Shown: piece after piece, positions 1 through 12,421 of the stretch | How positions within the stretch are numbered: position 1 is the stretch's first letter | Layout of the letters: each line of letters begins with the position of its first letter | Origin: Theobroma cacao | Taxonomy: Eukaryota > Streptophyta > Magnoliopsida > Malvales > Malvaceae | Length of the DNA stretch: 64,000 bases | NCBI RefSeq assembly: GCF_000208745.1 | Contig: NC_030850.1 | Coordinates: 18,118,879-18,182,878, forward strand | Direction: 5' to 3' | Notes under the pieces: model-generated | What the model saw: only the letters and a program-made list of their open reading frames with translations | Database searches by the model: none | What the model was told of the DNA's origin: nothing | Program-made: the position numbers and the translations under genes

Positions 1-1380
1 ATCACTTAACTCGTGACTTAAGCGTTTGGCTCCTTAGCAAGTTTCAAAGTCACGCATCTTATGGTCATCACGTATAACTTATAATTCTTTCTCAAAGGCG
101 TTTAAACATTCTTGAAACACTTAATCACTTATTTGCTCTTTCATACTCCAAGTATATCATTTCCATAAAGGCACGCCCAGCTACTCATGCTTCAATTTAT
201 CTCCAAGGGTTTCTAGCATGCCACGTAGTTTACTTGTGTTATCACTAATCCTTTCCTTTCAACAAAGTCAAGACAAGATTTGTAAATTCTCGTAACAATA
301 TTCTATATAAACTCATTTGCTATATCATTCTTGAAATCTTCATTCACACTCTCATCACTTGGTATTGACAACTCTTATCAATATCTCATACATTCATCTA
401 ACTTTTCACTCGCTTTCTCTTTAGTCTTTAACAAGGCTTAATCTCTTGTCTTCTTTATTTCTTAAGATTTGACTTTAGTCAACATATTATTCATCTTAAC
501 ACTCCACATGTTAATTTATTTTTATGTAGCCATCACAAAAACTCTCTAACGTTTCTCTCTTACATGTCAATATGAAAGACAATAAAGAAACTTTGCAATT
601 TCAGTCATCATCTTTATCTTAATACCTCCCCAATGCACTTAAGACTCTAAACAACAAAGCTTAGCATCAAAACCAATAACCATATTTCAACTCGCGAGTC
701 TGATCTTTATGTCGCTAATAATTTGCTCATGCTTTCTAACCATAAGGGGTTCTTAACGCGACAGCGTTTGATAGTCAGTACTGTGGCATTGCAACTATTT
801 GAATTCACTTTATCCTAGCAACTCTTCTACCTTTAAAGCTACTACCTCAATTATTCACAATCGTGTGGCTTCCCTCTGAGTCTATACCACAATTAGCAAG
901 ACTAACTTTCTATCACAAGTGCACGATCAGAACTTTGATTTAACGTATTTATTTTGCCACTAACATTCAGATATCTTTACCATAACATTTAGTACGAGTT
1001 TGCTTAAGCAAAAATCTCCAAATTTATTTATAGCGACATGTATCTCATATTGCACACCACTTATCATCAGTAAATAAATCCCACTTGAGAATACTCTTTC
1101 TATATTGTATAGTGACTTCACCATATATGTATGACACCACACACATAATTATTCATTGTTTTCTAATGTTCCACAATTCTTTAGTATTCACAACTACTGG
1201 TCTTCTTTGTCTTACATCTCATATAGTCCAATCACTTCAACTTAAAATCGTCATGAAATTAATCCACCTGAATCAACATTTTATGCTTATCTTATTATTA
1301 GTTCAAAAGTTTCATGATCATGGAAACTACAATTTACAAAACTAGCTTTCTATCATATGTACTTTATTAGAACACTAATT
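1..1380 (-). other. Non-coding core shared with Tk2n
   Basis: This AT-rich stretch follows gag of Tk1 where protease and reverse transcriptase would be expected. Read on the minus strand it resembles the interior of the other pol-less element Tk2n. Minus 850-930 matches 13465-13545 around a shared run GCTAATTGTGGTAT, and minus 430-520 matches 13600-13690 around a shared run CAAATCTTAAGAAATAAAG. No frame longer than about 85 codons is open and none looks like pol. Two copies sharing a non-coding core suggests an established non-autonomous family rather than two unrelated decays. Confidence 0.6.
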
Positions 1381-1394
1381 TCAACATATTTAAT

Positions 1395-2285
1395 CTACCT
1401 TTGGTGGTATGTCAAAACCATCCCTGTCTCGATTGTAATCCAGAGGAATCTCTCCTCTGCATATCCGTACGAGCTGGTGGAGATGGAGCAGCTACCGTAG
1501 CCCGTCCTAACTGTGGGAATCTCTCGTAATGTGACCCGACTGACCACAATAAAAACATCATATAGGCCCTCTACACGACTCGACATGATATCTTCCACAA
1601 TTTCTGCATTTATCAGAACCTCCATAACTCTTCCCAAAAATAGTCATCGTAAATCTGTTAAATCTCGGAGGCCTTTGCTATGTCTGTGAAAATGGGGGTC
1701 GGGAAGATGTTACTGAAACAGTAGTAGTACTTCCTGAAACAAATGAGTCTTTGCCCCTTTTTGGTGGCTAACCAAAAGATACACTGAAATTTCTCCTTTT
1801 TGCTAACTCAGCTCGCATTCTCCTATTTTCATTCGCAAGCTTCTCAGCTCTTAAAGCCATTTGCACCACCTCTTCAGCTACGGTTGCGTCCGACTCACCC
1901 ATAAAAGAAATGCAACCATTTTGCCTAGCCTCTTTAAGCTTCTTAGAATTAGAACATCAAGCACTAGTGGTGGGACAAGAGATGGGGGTGGTGGCACTAA
2001 AGGAGCAACTGGAGGAACTGTAGGAAGAGCTTGACCAACCTGAGCCTAGCCAGCAATAGCAATAAAGAAGGCTGCCAATGCCTGAACAGCCTCAAGAGGC
2101 ATAGAAGGAATACTAGTAAATGGCGAAGGAGGTGGAGGAGTCTCGGTCTGCTCAATAGCAGGTGCTGCCCAAATAGTAGACACAGCCGATTCCCCCTCTA
2201 TAGGATCTAGCTGACGATGTTGAGAACGCCCTCTTCCCCTCCCAGCCGATCTAGTAAGAGGTGGGTGTTCACGTCGAGGAGGCAT
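1395..2285 (-). pseudogene. gag of Tk1, internally deleted
   Basis: Gag would form the retrotransposon particle in the cytoplasm and bind the RNA. The start (2285) gives MPPRREHPPLTRS, a basic and proline-rich N-terminus nearly the same as Tk3 gag. A stop interrupts the frame at 2046-2048 (a Gln codon in Tk3). At about 1880 the sequence jumps in frame from DATVA to EVVQMALRAEKLA. This drops about 130 codons present in Tk3, including the WW-containing core of the capsid-like domain. A zinc-knuckle region follows: a Cys-x2-Cys pre-knuckle (KCRNCGRYH), a stop, then CFYCGQSGH. With the capsid core lost, the product cannot be functional. Confidence 0.8.
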
Positions 2286-2458
2286 GATAATCTATAAGAA
2301 GGAATAAAGCATGTTTAAACAACCTGAAGCTCTACATGCAAATACATGCATTCTATTCAGTCTAACCTAACTTAACTCAATGCCACACTAATACTGTAAA
2401 TTTTAAAATAACTTTAAAACAACTTTAAACCCAAAAGCTCTGATCTTTAAAATCAAAA

Positions 2459-2470
2459 GCTCTAATACCA
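2459..2470 (-). other. Primer binding site of Tk1
   Basis: On the minus strand TGGTATTAGAGC lies 7 bp inside the LTR end. It is one base from TGGTATCAGAGC, the complement of the 3' end of initiator tRNA-Met used by many plant LTR elements, and Tk3 has the exact form with the same 7 bp spacing. Confidence 0.8.
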
Positions 2471-2477
2471 ATGTCAT

Positions 2478-5464
2478 TGTCATGACCCGAAACTCTTATC
2501 GAGCCCGTGACAACAGTCGCGATGTCCTGATAGACATTCATTACCAGAAATGCCAATCGAAACCTCGTAAGACTTAACATCAGTTTTCTCGCTTCCTTTG
2601 TGAGTATTAGTTACTAAAATCATGTTTTAAAGTGATATGAACCAATTTCAATTTAAGAACAGTCAAAGAGAAATTTCAACTATATAGGGGTATTTTGGTC
2701 ATTTTTCTCAAAAATTTCGAAACCAGCTAAAAATGTAGTATGCGAGTGGAAAACACATATTTCATAATCAAAAATAAGTTTAGATGTATAAAACATTCAT
2801 TTAAAGTGAAACTGTACCTATTTGAATATAATAAAAATATTCAATAAAATATTTTATTTTCTTATAAAACAATATTTATAGAGTTACCGGTAAATAATTT
2901 TTACAGCGTAAAAGCTAAATAAATTTATACATATTGTAATACAGACAACTAAAGCATAAGATTTAATTTACAGTGACATGTGGGCCCACGAATGGCCAAA
3001 AATATCAAAAACGGTAAATCTATAGTTTTTGAGGATGCAAGTCCAACTGTAGCCCTCAACGAAATGAGCTATCTACCGATTATCCTAAGCCTGAAATGGG
3101 TGGAAAGGAGGGTGGTGAGATTATATAATCCCAATCAGTAAACAAATATCATCTAAAATATCTAAAGCTGAGTAAATGGAGACAAATAAAATAGTTTAAC
3201 ATAAAAATGATTCACAGCATTTCGAACTCATTTTAATAAGATAAAATAGATTCATTTCACCCAAATAAACAACGAGGCTTATGATTTCCTGAAAAGTTTA
3301 GCTCGTGCCAAAATCATTCTCATACTCAGTTAACAAGGATATCTTGGCCTAGGGCTATCCCAACCGAGTTCGCCAAGGCTGTTAAAAAGTCATGTACGCA
3401 TAAATCATGTTTTTATTTTGAAAACATAGTCGTTCCTTGGCATTGGCTGAGTTCACCCTCACGTGGTAATTTGGCGTGAAGTGAACTCTAAAGTTGTACC
3501 TCGAGAATTACCCTACGCGCCTCCCCAATCGAGGTAAGAATATAATAGGATTCCGTGCCCCTCAAAAGGGCTGGCCCACAGAACCTGCCCACTGTAGCAA
3601 GCTAAACCCACCATACAATAAAATTTGCAATAGCATGATATGGCAATTATTTTATTTTACAGCCTCTCAAGGCAAATCAATAGTCCATACATTTTTAGCA
3701 TATTTACCAATTCAACCATTCATGCCAATATTATCATAAGCCATTCAATTCAAACCATGATTTTAAAACAGCAATTAGTCTCCAATAACTCCATTTTCAA
3801 AACCATCTTTCAATTTCAAGATAATTTTATAAAATCATTTCATTTAATCACATTTTGCTTATAAAACATAAAGATTTACCATTTAAACTCATTTTTCTAT
3901 CAATTCACGAAAACGAATAAACACTACTTTAGATAATTAAGACGATAATAAGGTTACTCACTATTTCGAGAGTCTAATTTCAAGTACTCTGATTCTTGAT
4001 CCTCGGGTACTATCTCTTTACTTTTGCCAGAAAGCTCACCACCTAGATATAATGCACAATAAACCATTTACTACATTTGTGCTAAATCGTTGTAAATCCA
4101 ATTCAAGCTTTATACTAATGCATGAAATGGGATGTGAAATACTTGGTTAACTATCTAAATACGGTGTTCAATATAAATTCAATTATGTACCTAAATAAAA
4201 TGGTATTGGCCTAATTCGATCTATCACTCGATTAATTGGCCAATATGTCCAATTTAATTCCAATTAACTCCATTTTTCTTCCAATTCTCCAAACCATCAA
4301 ACACAAGTCAAATAGCATAAAATTTAGCAAAATCATCTTCACATTTTCTCTTGGGAATTTCGGCCATGGTGGGTGCATCAATACTATGATTTTTCCTACT
4401 TGATTTTCTCACCGTAATTCATCATTTCCTAACCAATTCACTTGAAAGAAAATCAAAATTATCATCAATATTCCACATGGAGAATTCGGCCAATGAGGGT
4501 TATGGAAGAACATAAATTTTTCTTGCTTGATTTTCATACTACACATCACCAATCAACTAAAAACACTAGAATACATTGAAATCTAACCAAATCAAGTATC
4601 AAAACCTCCCTCTAAGTGTTCGGCCAGCAAGGGATTCATCATGATTTCATGTGATTCAACCATGAAAAATAAGAAAAAATGCTTAAGAAAGAGAGATCTC
4701 AAGCTTAATTGAAAAAATCTTACCTTTTTTCACTTGTTTCCTTGAATTTTCACACTTTTCCCTTGAATATTTCCACCTAGGGTTTTGTTCTTCCTTTTTC
4801 TTGCTTCTCCTTGATGACGCCGACCATAATGAAGAGAAATGGGCTGGTTTTGTGCTAATTTGTAAGGAAAATAATAAAGAAATAAAAGCTTGACACTTGT
4901 CACCTTACAATTGGTCTATTTTTAAATTCTTAACTATTAAGCTTTCTTTCTCCATCACATAAAATCCTTCAATTATTCATGATAATAATGGGTGAAATTC
5001 ATGTGCTGGACAAGTGTTGGGTGGTGTAAAATTTCGATTTTTCCCTTGGGAGGCAAAATGACTATTTTACCCCTATACTCGAAAAAATGTCAAAATTAAA
5101 ATTTTTCACTTCTCAAACTCAAATTATGTTCTAAATAGTCAATCTTGATCAAAAACTTCTTCCAACATTCCAATTTTAACCTCGGGTGCTAAAATGACCA
5201 TTTTACCCTTAGGTCATGAAAATTCCAATTTGACTCCAAATCGATCCTCGAACTCTAAATCGCCATTTTAAGTCATTCTGGGGTTTTAAAATTCTCAATT
5301 TCATCTTAAAATCTCTATTTGGACTAGTTCGAGCCTTAATTCAACTTAATTGTACCATTTGGTACATTACTGTCCTTTAACGATTTCTGAGGTATCCAAA
5401 TAAGCGAACATGTATTCTTATGTAAGAATGACATAATAAACATATTGTAGAGTTGGGCTTGACA
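2478..5464 (-). repeat. LTR of Tk1 (5' LTR in its own orientation)
   Basis: On the minus strand it opens TGTCAAGCCCAAC and closes GGGTCATGACA, the same termini as the Tk3 LTRs, at about 2.99 kb against 2.93 and 2.97 kb there. It shares the other landmarks of the family: a leader-like segment with the AACCCTAGGTGGAAA block, the GC-rich block near 3330-3560, and a GGGCCCAC box near 2981-2989. The TG...CA ends support complete boundaries. Small open frames inside (3494-3864) are not genes. Confidence 0.88.
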
Positions 5465-5890
5465 ATTTTACACATTACATGTCGTGTTCTAAAATTTGTT
5501 AGTCATGTTGTTACACGCCATGATCAATAAATATTACATGCCATGTTCAATAAAAATGTTACACGCCATGTTCAATAAAAACGTTACACGCCATGTGCTA
5601 ACACATGTTATTTCAATATATTTTTTACATTCCATGTGTATTAGAGGTGCATGGCGTGTAACAACTCTGGGCAATGTTCTTATGATTTTGCTACACGCCA
5701 TGTTTACGATACCTACTATATAGACAAATTTTACTACAAGCTCTGTACTAAAACATGCAATTTTTTTTCTTTTAATATATTTTTTACAAGCATGCCATGT
5801 AACAACTCTAGGCAATGCTCTAATTTACTCAAAAAGTTTCAAATAATAATGTGTTGCAGCAATAAACCTAATAACATATCTTGATGTCAT
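5465..5890. repeat. Cluster of short direct and inverted TTACACGCCATG repeats
   Basis: Between 5505 and 5600 a unit of about 25 bp, TTACACGCCATGTTCAATAA, occurs about four times in tandem with small changes. Further right the same motif is inverted (CATGGCGTGTAAC, 5651-5663). The segment GTAACAACTCTGGGCAATG (5658) recurs as GTAACAACTCTAGGCAATG (5797). No transposon end or reading frame explains it. The two overlapping small open frames here follow from the repeats and are not genes. Confidence 0.7.
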
Positions 5891-6228
5891 CTCTACTCTA
5901 GGGTCTGTTTATTGACAACGATATGGCCAGATGCTGAGAGATAGACCACAGCCCGATGACGATGGTGCTCAATAGAGAGTTAACAAGGCTAATACTATTC
6001 AAAAAGCTGAAGGAGTATAGAAAGTTGAGCAAGATGAAATAGCTGAGCATTTATTTTCTCTATGGCTGAAGGGAGATATCAGGAGATTAATTAATGTGCC
6101 AAGACATTTTTAAGAGTATTTTGGTCTACTCATGCTTGTTTTTGGGTAAAAACAGATAACTTTATATGAGTGGCTATTTCTAAAATCACCTTATGAGGAG
6201 AGTTATTTTTCACAATTTTCTCTTATCA
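5890..6228. other. Relic sequence of unknown origin
   Basis: The sequence carries no convincing frame, terminus or repeat. It ends abruptly where similarity to the Cp1 LTR begins, so it marks a truncation or rearrangement breakpoint. I see nothing else in it. Confidence 0.4.
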
Positions 6229-8568
6229 AATTGACATTTAATTAGAATTTATATTTATTGCCAACATGTTAGAAGCTTAATGGGTCACACACATTAAGTG
6301 ACATGATTGAGATTAAATAAGGATAATTAATTAAGTTGGACTTAATTGAAACAGACCAAAATAAAGTGGGAAAATTAATTAAGTTCACAAAGACTTAATT
6401 GAATAAAAATACAACTGTTGTATCTAGGGTTACAACTTAGTTTGGCTATATAAATATATTATGTTAGCCAACTAAAACTCTAAGCCTTCAGACGTTTCAT
6501 AAAAATAAGAAAAGAAAAATAGTTTTCTTTATCTTACAGAAATAAGATTCAGTAAGAATTTTTGGTCTTTATATTTTAGAAACAAAACCTGCGAGCACCA
6601 ATAAAAATCCTACTTTAGAAAAGGTCTTATTCAGTCACTGTGTGGATTATTGTTAGAGACCAAACACTTGAGTGGCTAAAGATTTGACAACTCCTAAAGG
6701 TGAAAAAGCGAAGATTTCAACTACAAGATTTCACACTAATATGTTCTCTTTTCGAGTTACTTGCTTCATGTTGTTGATTTCTCAAGCAAGTGCACATATT
6801 GTTAACAAGTAATATAATAGTAAGTAGAATTCATTCCCATGGAGAATTGAATTAATTCCTAATTGGTAACTACTAAAATTTTAACACCCTAATCTTATCC
6901 AAACAACCTAATTATTAAAAAGAAAAATTGAAACTAATAACTAAAACTAATCTAAAACCTATCAGCAAAATTATTTTATTAAGTTCGAGTGACTACCAAA
7001 CCTAAGATTATGATATCCCTCAATACTTCATCTGAATATTGTCTTTCTTTCTTAACTCAGTTTAATGGATTAAGTTGTTAACTTAGAGTTCTAAATTATT
7101 TACAAGTCTCTGTAGAGTTTCTCATAAAAATACATTTTTTAATTAATTTACTATATGTCTATGAAAATTGAATTGAAGAAAGATTCATTAAGTTTGTGCT
7201 CTAATTTTGGCCACGTATGATTTATAGGTGTATGTTTACCTTATATGCAAATTAAATCACCTAATCAACTAAATGCATTTGATCATATGCTACTCTATTC
7301 AAGGTCTGCCTAAATCTCCTTCGTCAAGGTTTAACCTAGGTTTCCAACTCAATATAATTGGTGATCAAGCAATCAGAAGCATTAAGAATAGAATAAAATA
7401 AACAACTTAAATTCATTAAACATAAGCAAAAGAGAGATAAATAAATTAGACTACATATTGAGTTCAATCATAATCTTAGATAAACAATTTAGTTTCCCAT
7501 CAAGTCACACATCATCATCAAATTAAAGTTAATGATCAAAACCAAAACCAAGAAAATAAAATAACAACAAAAAGATAAAAAAAAAACACAAGAGTTGAAT
7601 TCTTGATCTCCAAAGCTTCTTGAATTCTTCAATTTCTTCTTTAGCTCCAATGAGACTTTTCTTTAATGATTTTGTGGCTTGATTTTCAGCTCTCAATCTG
7701 GTGTTTTGTTCTTCCCCAAAAGTCCTCCGAAAAGTTATTTTTATAGGACTTTGAAGTTAGGCCAAGCTGGGTGAAGAAAAAAGTCAATTCCAATCAAGAT
7801 TTCCTCATTAGACTATGTGGCCTACTTCCTCCAAAGCTGCAGCCTTGACCATTAGAATAGCGAAAATCATAATTGTTCTAGGACTACTGCAGTACTCCAT
7901 CTTCAACAAGATTTTTGGCCATCTTACAGGCCGAACTGGGTAAAGTGGTAAACATAAAAGTTGTATCTTTTTCTCTCATATTTTCAATGGTATAAGAATC
8001 ACTTCATTTGAAGCTCTGTACAAGGATTTATAGCCAAAATACCGAAACATGTGTACTAGAGGTCTACACCTTGAAATTGCTCTTCTTCTTCCATTAAAAT
8101 TCTTCTTTCATCAAACACCTACAAAAGCATAAATAAATCAATAAGAACCTACTTTAATCACATTAACACTAAATTAAGCATAAAATTAACTAAGATTAGA
8201 TTGACTAACCTAAATTAACTAATTTAAAATAATTAAATAAACTTATTAATTTCTATGCATTATCACAAGAGCTAAACTAAATTACTATCAAAATTAAGTC
8301 CAAATAACTCTATATAAAAGAGTTATCACTTTATCACAAGCCTTTTGGATTTAATTGGCTCTTGATTACAATATCTAGAGCAAGGTATGTAACTCTTAAA
8401 ATTATGAATGTTCATAATTTATTTGAAAATTACATGAAAAATAAAAACATTAATTCTATGGGATTCAATTGTTTCTTCGATTAAAATCTAGTTTCTTATT
8501 TTTTTGTCACATTATATATTTAATTTATTGATTATTCTCCTATTTGAGCATGAGGTCAAATCCTAGCA
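6229..8568 (+). repeat. 5' LTR of copia element Cp1, 5'-truncated and interrupted
   Basis: From 6229 to 6768 and from 8334 to 8568 the sequence matches 20297-21073 of the 3' LTR at 19412. The first roughly 885 bp of the LTR are missing. A TATA box (CTATATAAATA) lies near 6443. The LTR ends CCTAGCA at 8568, one base before a primer site. It is interrupted by the solo LTR TatA, whose removal leaves a block collinear with the 3' LTR at the same length. Confidence 0.82.
6769..8328 (-). mobile_element. TatA, solo LTR of the TGATAACTC family
   Basis: On the minus strand it runs from TGATAACTC to CAACA (1560 bp). It is flanked by CTTCA (6764-6768) and CTTTA (8329-8333), a 5-bp target duplication with one change. 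The uninterrupted site is visible in the paralogous LTR at 20836 as CTTCA followed directly by the same flank. Related copies are TatB (52548) and TatC (59829). Only one LTR and no internal sequence is present, so LTR-LTR recombination probably removed the rest. The family is probably Ty3/gypsy of the Tat/Athila side, judged from TatC's PPT-like run; that lineage call is inference. Confidence 0.85.
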
Positions 8569-8569
8569 G

Positions 8570-8582
8570 TGGTATCAAAGCC
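8570..8582 (+). other. Primer binding site of Cp1
   Basis: TGGTATCAAAGCC lies one base after the LTR end. It is a one-base variant of the initiator tRNA-Met complement. The identical site follows the second LTR at 21075. Confidence 0.8.
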
Positions 8583-10919
8583 TTTATTTGATATTTTGAG
8601 TGTAATTTGCATGCTTGATTCTTGGTGATTATCAATAGGATTGATTTGTGTTAATTTGGTATATATCAGTTTTGAAGGCTTTCTTTAAAATTTATTTTTC
8701 TGTTTTAATTCAAATCAGGACAACATGTGTTTAATTCACTAAAACATATTTTGAAAGGTTTAAAATCATGTTTAATTGATGGATTAATGAATGGATTAAA
8801 AGGCTTGCAAAGCCAAGTTAAAATCGAATAGTTTTGATGTGTTTTGGAGATTAATGTGCCAATTATGTTTGCTAACATTGGGCAAATATTATGAGTGGTT
8901 TTTAATTGTTAAAAAATTAGTTTTATCAAATTAATTTACTGCATGTTTTACCTAGACTTGATTTAATATGAAAAAGAATCATAAAATCATGTTTTCGGGT
9001 TCCAAAACAACAAAAATTCAATGCAGAAAATTTTGGGCAGCTATGATCTGTTTTAGTGGCTTAATTCTCCATGAATTTTCTATTTAATTGTTAAACACAC
9101 TCGCTGAAAAATTTTAGTAGCCTTTTCATGAGTTTGATTCATGATTTATGGAGTTTTAAGAGAACTTAAATGCCATCTATTTTAATTTTTAGTGATTCAT
9201 AAAAAAATAGGAAATTATTTTCTACTTTAAAAGCAATTCCTAAAATTAAAGATAGAATTTTAATTTTGGGTGATTTATAAATAATAGGAAATTGTTTGCT
9301 ACTTTAAAAGAAATTCCTCAAATTAAAGATAGCATTTTAATTTGAAAAATTCATAGGAAATAGTTTCCTACTTTAAAAGAAATTTCTAAAGTTATGTGAT
9401 AGCGTTGAACTTTTCTTAAAATTTTGGTTTGATTAGAAGTTGCCAAAATTTGTTAAGTTACCATTTAGGTTACTTGAACAAGATTCAATTTAGGAAACTA
9501 ATCCATGTTCTAAATTTAGAAATTAAAATATTGTCTTAGATATTTTTTAGGAAGTTTTCCTAAAATAAAGAAGTTTCCAAAATTAAAAGGAGTTTTAACT
9601 ATGGAAAGAATTAAAATGAAAAGCCTTAAATTGGAAAGTTTTATTTCAATGAATTTCTATTTAAGAAAAAAGAGTAAAATGTTTACTTTAAGTGTTTTGA
9701 AAATGAAAATTTCTTAAACACTAAATTGAAATAAAACAATACCAAATAATTTGAATCTAGTACTTTAAGTGACTTAATTGATGCTTTTATCAAATAACGC
9801 ATAAGATCACCAAGTGATATTGAGCTTGCATTTATTTCTATGCTTTTGATTGTGATTATAAAGCATAAGGATGATTATCAACTTAGACCTTAGAAGATTA
9901 GATCATGGATGGTTAAATTTATTTGTCATGTTATTTATTTTAAAATAGGGTCTGCGCATCTTGCCTTACCTCCATTTACTCTAGGTTGTAAAATTCTTTT
10001 CTCACCTAACTCCCCTCGAAAGTAACTTGAGGTTTCTTTATTATAGAATGTAATTAGTTACATTAAAGTGTAAACTAGGGGTAGATAGAAAAATTTTTGT
10101 AACTTGAAGATAGAGATCTAAAGGTGCCATGGAGATTTAAGGAGATTACAAGCAAAGCTTGATGATGATGTTTGTAAAATCCTTTAGGAATTTGACCAAC
10201 TAATTTCCTTAATGGCTCGAGGAAATTAGAATTAGTAAAGTCCATAATCATCTCAGTAGTTGGCATGTGATAGATTTATTGTTCAATATATATATATATA
10301 TATGATATATGTGAAATGCGATAAATGCTATGCATATCAACAACGCCAAATCAATGAGACCTTAATTAATGAATTAATAAATAAAATCCCTCATTAATAT
10401 ATTGAGTCCAAAAGTTCCCTTCGACCATATAACAAGATAATAAGGTTGCTCTTATAATTGGAGGTTTGTTAAGTCACTCAAGGTCAAACTTTTACACGAG
10501 TATGTTTAAGTCATTGGTGGGTCTTACTAAACTAGTACCGTATTATTCAAATGTGTCACACATGACCATATAGTATTAGAGGCATAGTTTGGCAAAATGT
10601 ATATGATACATTTAGACAAGGAGTTGTCACCCAACTGATCTAGGAGTTGTATAAGATACAATTGGTAAGCTAAGTTATCTATTTAATTAGTTTCATTATG
10701 GCTTGTTGAGTCACTCAAGGTCATGGTGGGATGAAAGCGTCCTAGCTCAACAAGAAGTTTAAAGGTTAAATTTCTCAAAATATTACAAAAAGGCTATGAT
10801 TTTGATAAAAATATTGAGAATAATCATATAAGATTCTAAAACCTTGTGTTTATGATTATATAATTTGTGTTAATGACTAAGCTTTATATATGTTGATTTA
10901 TATATGATATAAATCGATC
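8583..10919 (+). other. Long untranslated leader of Cp1
   Basis: About 2.3 kb of AT-rich DNA separates the primer site from the gag ATG at 10920. The first 290 bp recur at 21088-21371. It contains three tandem 77-78 bp units (9179-9404) and an AT dinucleotide run near 10285-10302. The only open frame of note (10075-10266, minus) has no recognisable content. Long leaders occur in plant copia elements. I see no gene here. Confidence 0.65.
9179..9404 (+). repeat. Three 77-78 bp tandem units in the Cp1 leader
   Basis: Units begin at 9179, 9257 and 9334. Each carries ATTTTAATTT, then ATAGGAAAT, then CTACTTTAAAAG, then an AATTCCT or AATTTCT block. They diverge by several substitutions and a short deletion in the third copy. 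Confidence 0.85.
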
Positions 10920-10967
10920 ATGGCGAATAGTTTGTCACTTAGAAGCATATTTGATGCAAACAAGTTG
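10920..10967 (+). pseudogene. First 16 codons of Cp1 gag
   Basis: ATG at 10920 opens MANSLSLRSIFDANKL, the familiar start of copia-type gag proteins (the F-D-A-N-K-L-T-G-x-N motif). The frame is cut after codon 16 by Tk2n at 10968. It resumes at 16940 with the T-G-P-N-F part of the same motif, so the insertion site lies within one codon stretch. The gag of a copia element would package its RNA; this one is broken by the insertion and by later stops. Confidence 0.85.
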
Positions 10968-12414
10968 TGTCAAACCCTACTTTGTAAAATAATTATAATG
11001 ACATTCACATGCTGATAGAATGTTTGTATGTTTAGGATGTTCGAGAAATCGTTAAGACGATATTGCCCCTAATGGTACATTGAGTCGATTAAGCCTCGAA
11101 CTAGTTCAAATAGGAATTTTAAGGTGAAATTAAGAGTTCACAGTTTAGGGATAACTCAAAATGGTAATTAGGATTTCGAGGATCAATTCGGAGTCAAACC
11201 GAAATTTTCATTATCTAGGGTAAAATCGTAAATTTTTTCACCCCAGGGGCAAATCAATAAATTTTTCGTCCCAGCACTTGTCAAGGCCAAGGGATTTTAT
11301 TCATCCTGTAAATGGATAAACATGAGAAATGCGTGGTGGAGAGAGATTGCTTAATGGCTAAGTATGACACATGGACCAATGGAATGGTGACATGTGTCAA
11401 AATCTCATCCATTCATTATTTTCTTTATAAAAGGCATAAAAATCAGTCCATTTCTCCCATAGTGATCAGCCAAACCAGAAGAGAAGAGAAACCAAGGAAG
11501 AACAAGCCCTAGGTGGGAAAAATCAAAGAGAAAGTGTTGGAATNNNNNNNNNNNNNNNNNNNNNNNNNNNNNNNNNNNNNNNNNNNNNNNNNNNNNNNNN
11601 NNNNNNNNNNNNNNNNNNNNNNNNNNNNNNNNNNNNNNNNNNNNNNNNNNNNNNNNNNNNNNNNNNNNNNNNNNNNNNNNNNNNNNNNNNNNNNNNNNNN
11701 NNNNNNNNNNNNNNNNNNNNNNNNNNNNNNNNNNNNNNNNNNNNNNNCATGGTTAAATTATGTGTTTTGATGATGGATTCAAATCTGATCATATGGGTTT
11801 AGAGAGAGAAAGTTGTTAGATTAATTTGATTTTGAACTATGTTAGTGTTTAGTGTTAGTTTAGCATGTTTATGAGTAAAACAACAAGAAAAATATTCATT
11901 TTCTCCATGAATTTCTCTAGGCCGAATCTAGCCAATGGTGTGTGAGGATGAGGTTGACTTTATTTTAAGAGAATTAGATGGAAAAATGATGAATTATGAG
12001 GTTGGAAATTAAATGGGAATTTTTGGTGCAAAAAAATTAAAATTTTTACCCACTAAGGGTAAAAGCGTAATTTGTGGTCCGAACTGATAAATTGGACCAC
12101 ATTCACAGTCATTGAAGTATTGTGGATGGAATTGGAGTTGAATTGGAGATTTTAGAAATTTACACCGTGTATAGGCAAGTTAGGTCAAACATTGTGATTA
12201 AGCGATTATCCAAACATTTCACACCCTATCTAGTGCATACGCATGGATAAGAGCCTGAAATAATATATATTGATTTGACACAAATTATTGAATTTTTTGT
12301 GTTATGTATTGTGGATGGGTGGTGAGCTATCTGATACAGGTAAAAGACTACACCCGAGGATCGAGAATAGGAGTATATATACTCCTAGTACAGTGAGTAA
12401 ACTTACTATCGTCT
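10968..12414 (+). repeat. 5' LTR of Tk2n, 3'-deleted, with assembly gap
   Basis: Similarity to the 3' LTR (14205-15708) covers its first half and stops at ATCGTCT (12414). The remaining about 1.23 kb of LTR (15709-16939 equivalent) is absent and the primer site follows within 10 bp. The first 255 bp are close to the 3' LTR. The segment 11230-11543, with a TATA box TATAAAAGG (11426), is closer to the U3 of Tk3. After the N gap about 300 bp are nearly identical to 15014-15320. Confidence 0.75.
11544..11747. other. Assembly gap (204 N)
   Basis: All bases are N. The equivalent stretch in the 3' LTR (about 14930 to 15013) is under 100 bp, so the gap length does not match what is expected. The apparent open frames across it are meaningless. 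Confidence 0.98.
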
Positions 12415-12421
12415 ATTCGAT

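Larger units (their letters stand above)
1..2470 (-). mobile_element. Tk1, interior of a Ty3/gypsy Tekay-like element (continues past left edge)
   Basis: Read on the minus strand, the order is LTR end (2478), 7 bp spacer, tRNA-Met type primer site (2470-2459), gag start (2285), gag zinc-finger region (about 1500), then about 1.4 kb without coding potential to the window edge. The gag start, the primer site and the 5-residue codon context match the complete element Tk3 at 29712-40633, so the family assignment is firm. No protease, reverse transcriptase or integrase is seen in the 1.4 kb where pol should begin. The second LTR lies outside the window, so the target duplication cannot be checked. 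Confidence 0.85.

Noticed and set aside
5496..5884. Several overlapping small open frames
   Set aside because: They arise from the TTACACGCCATG repeats on both strands and encode no recognisable protein.
11513..11792. Open frames across the N gap
   Set aside because: They are created by undetermined bases.
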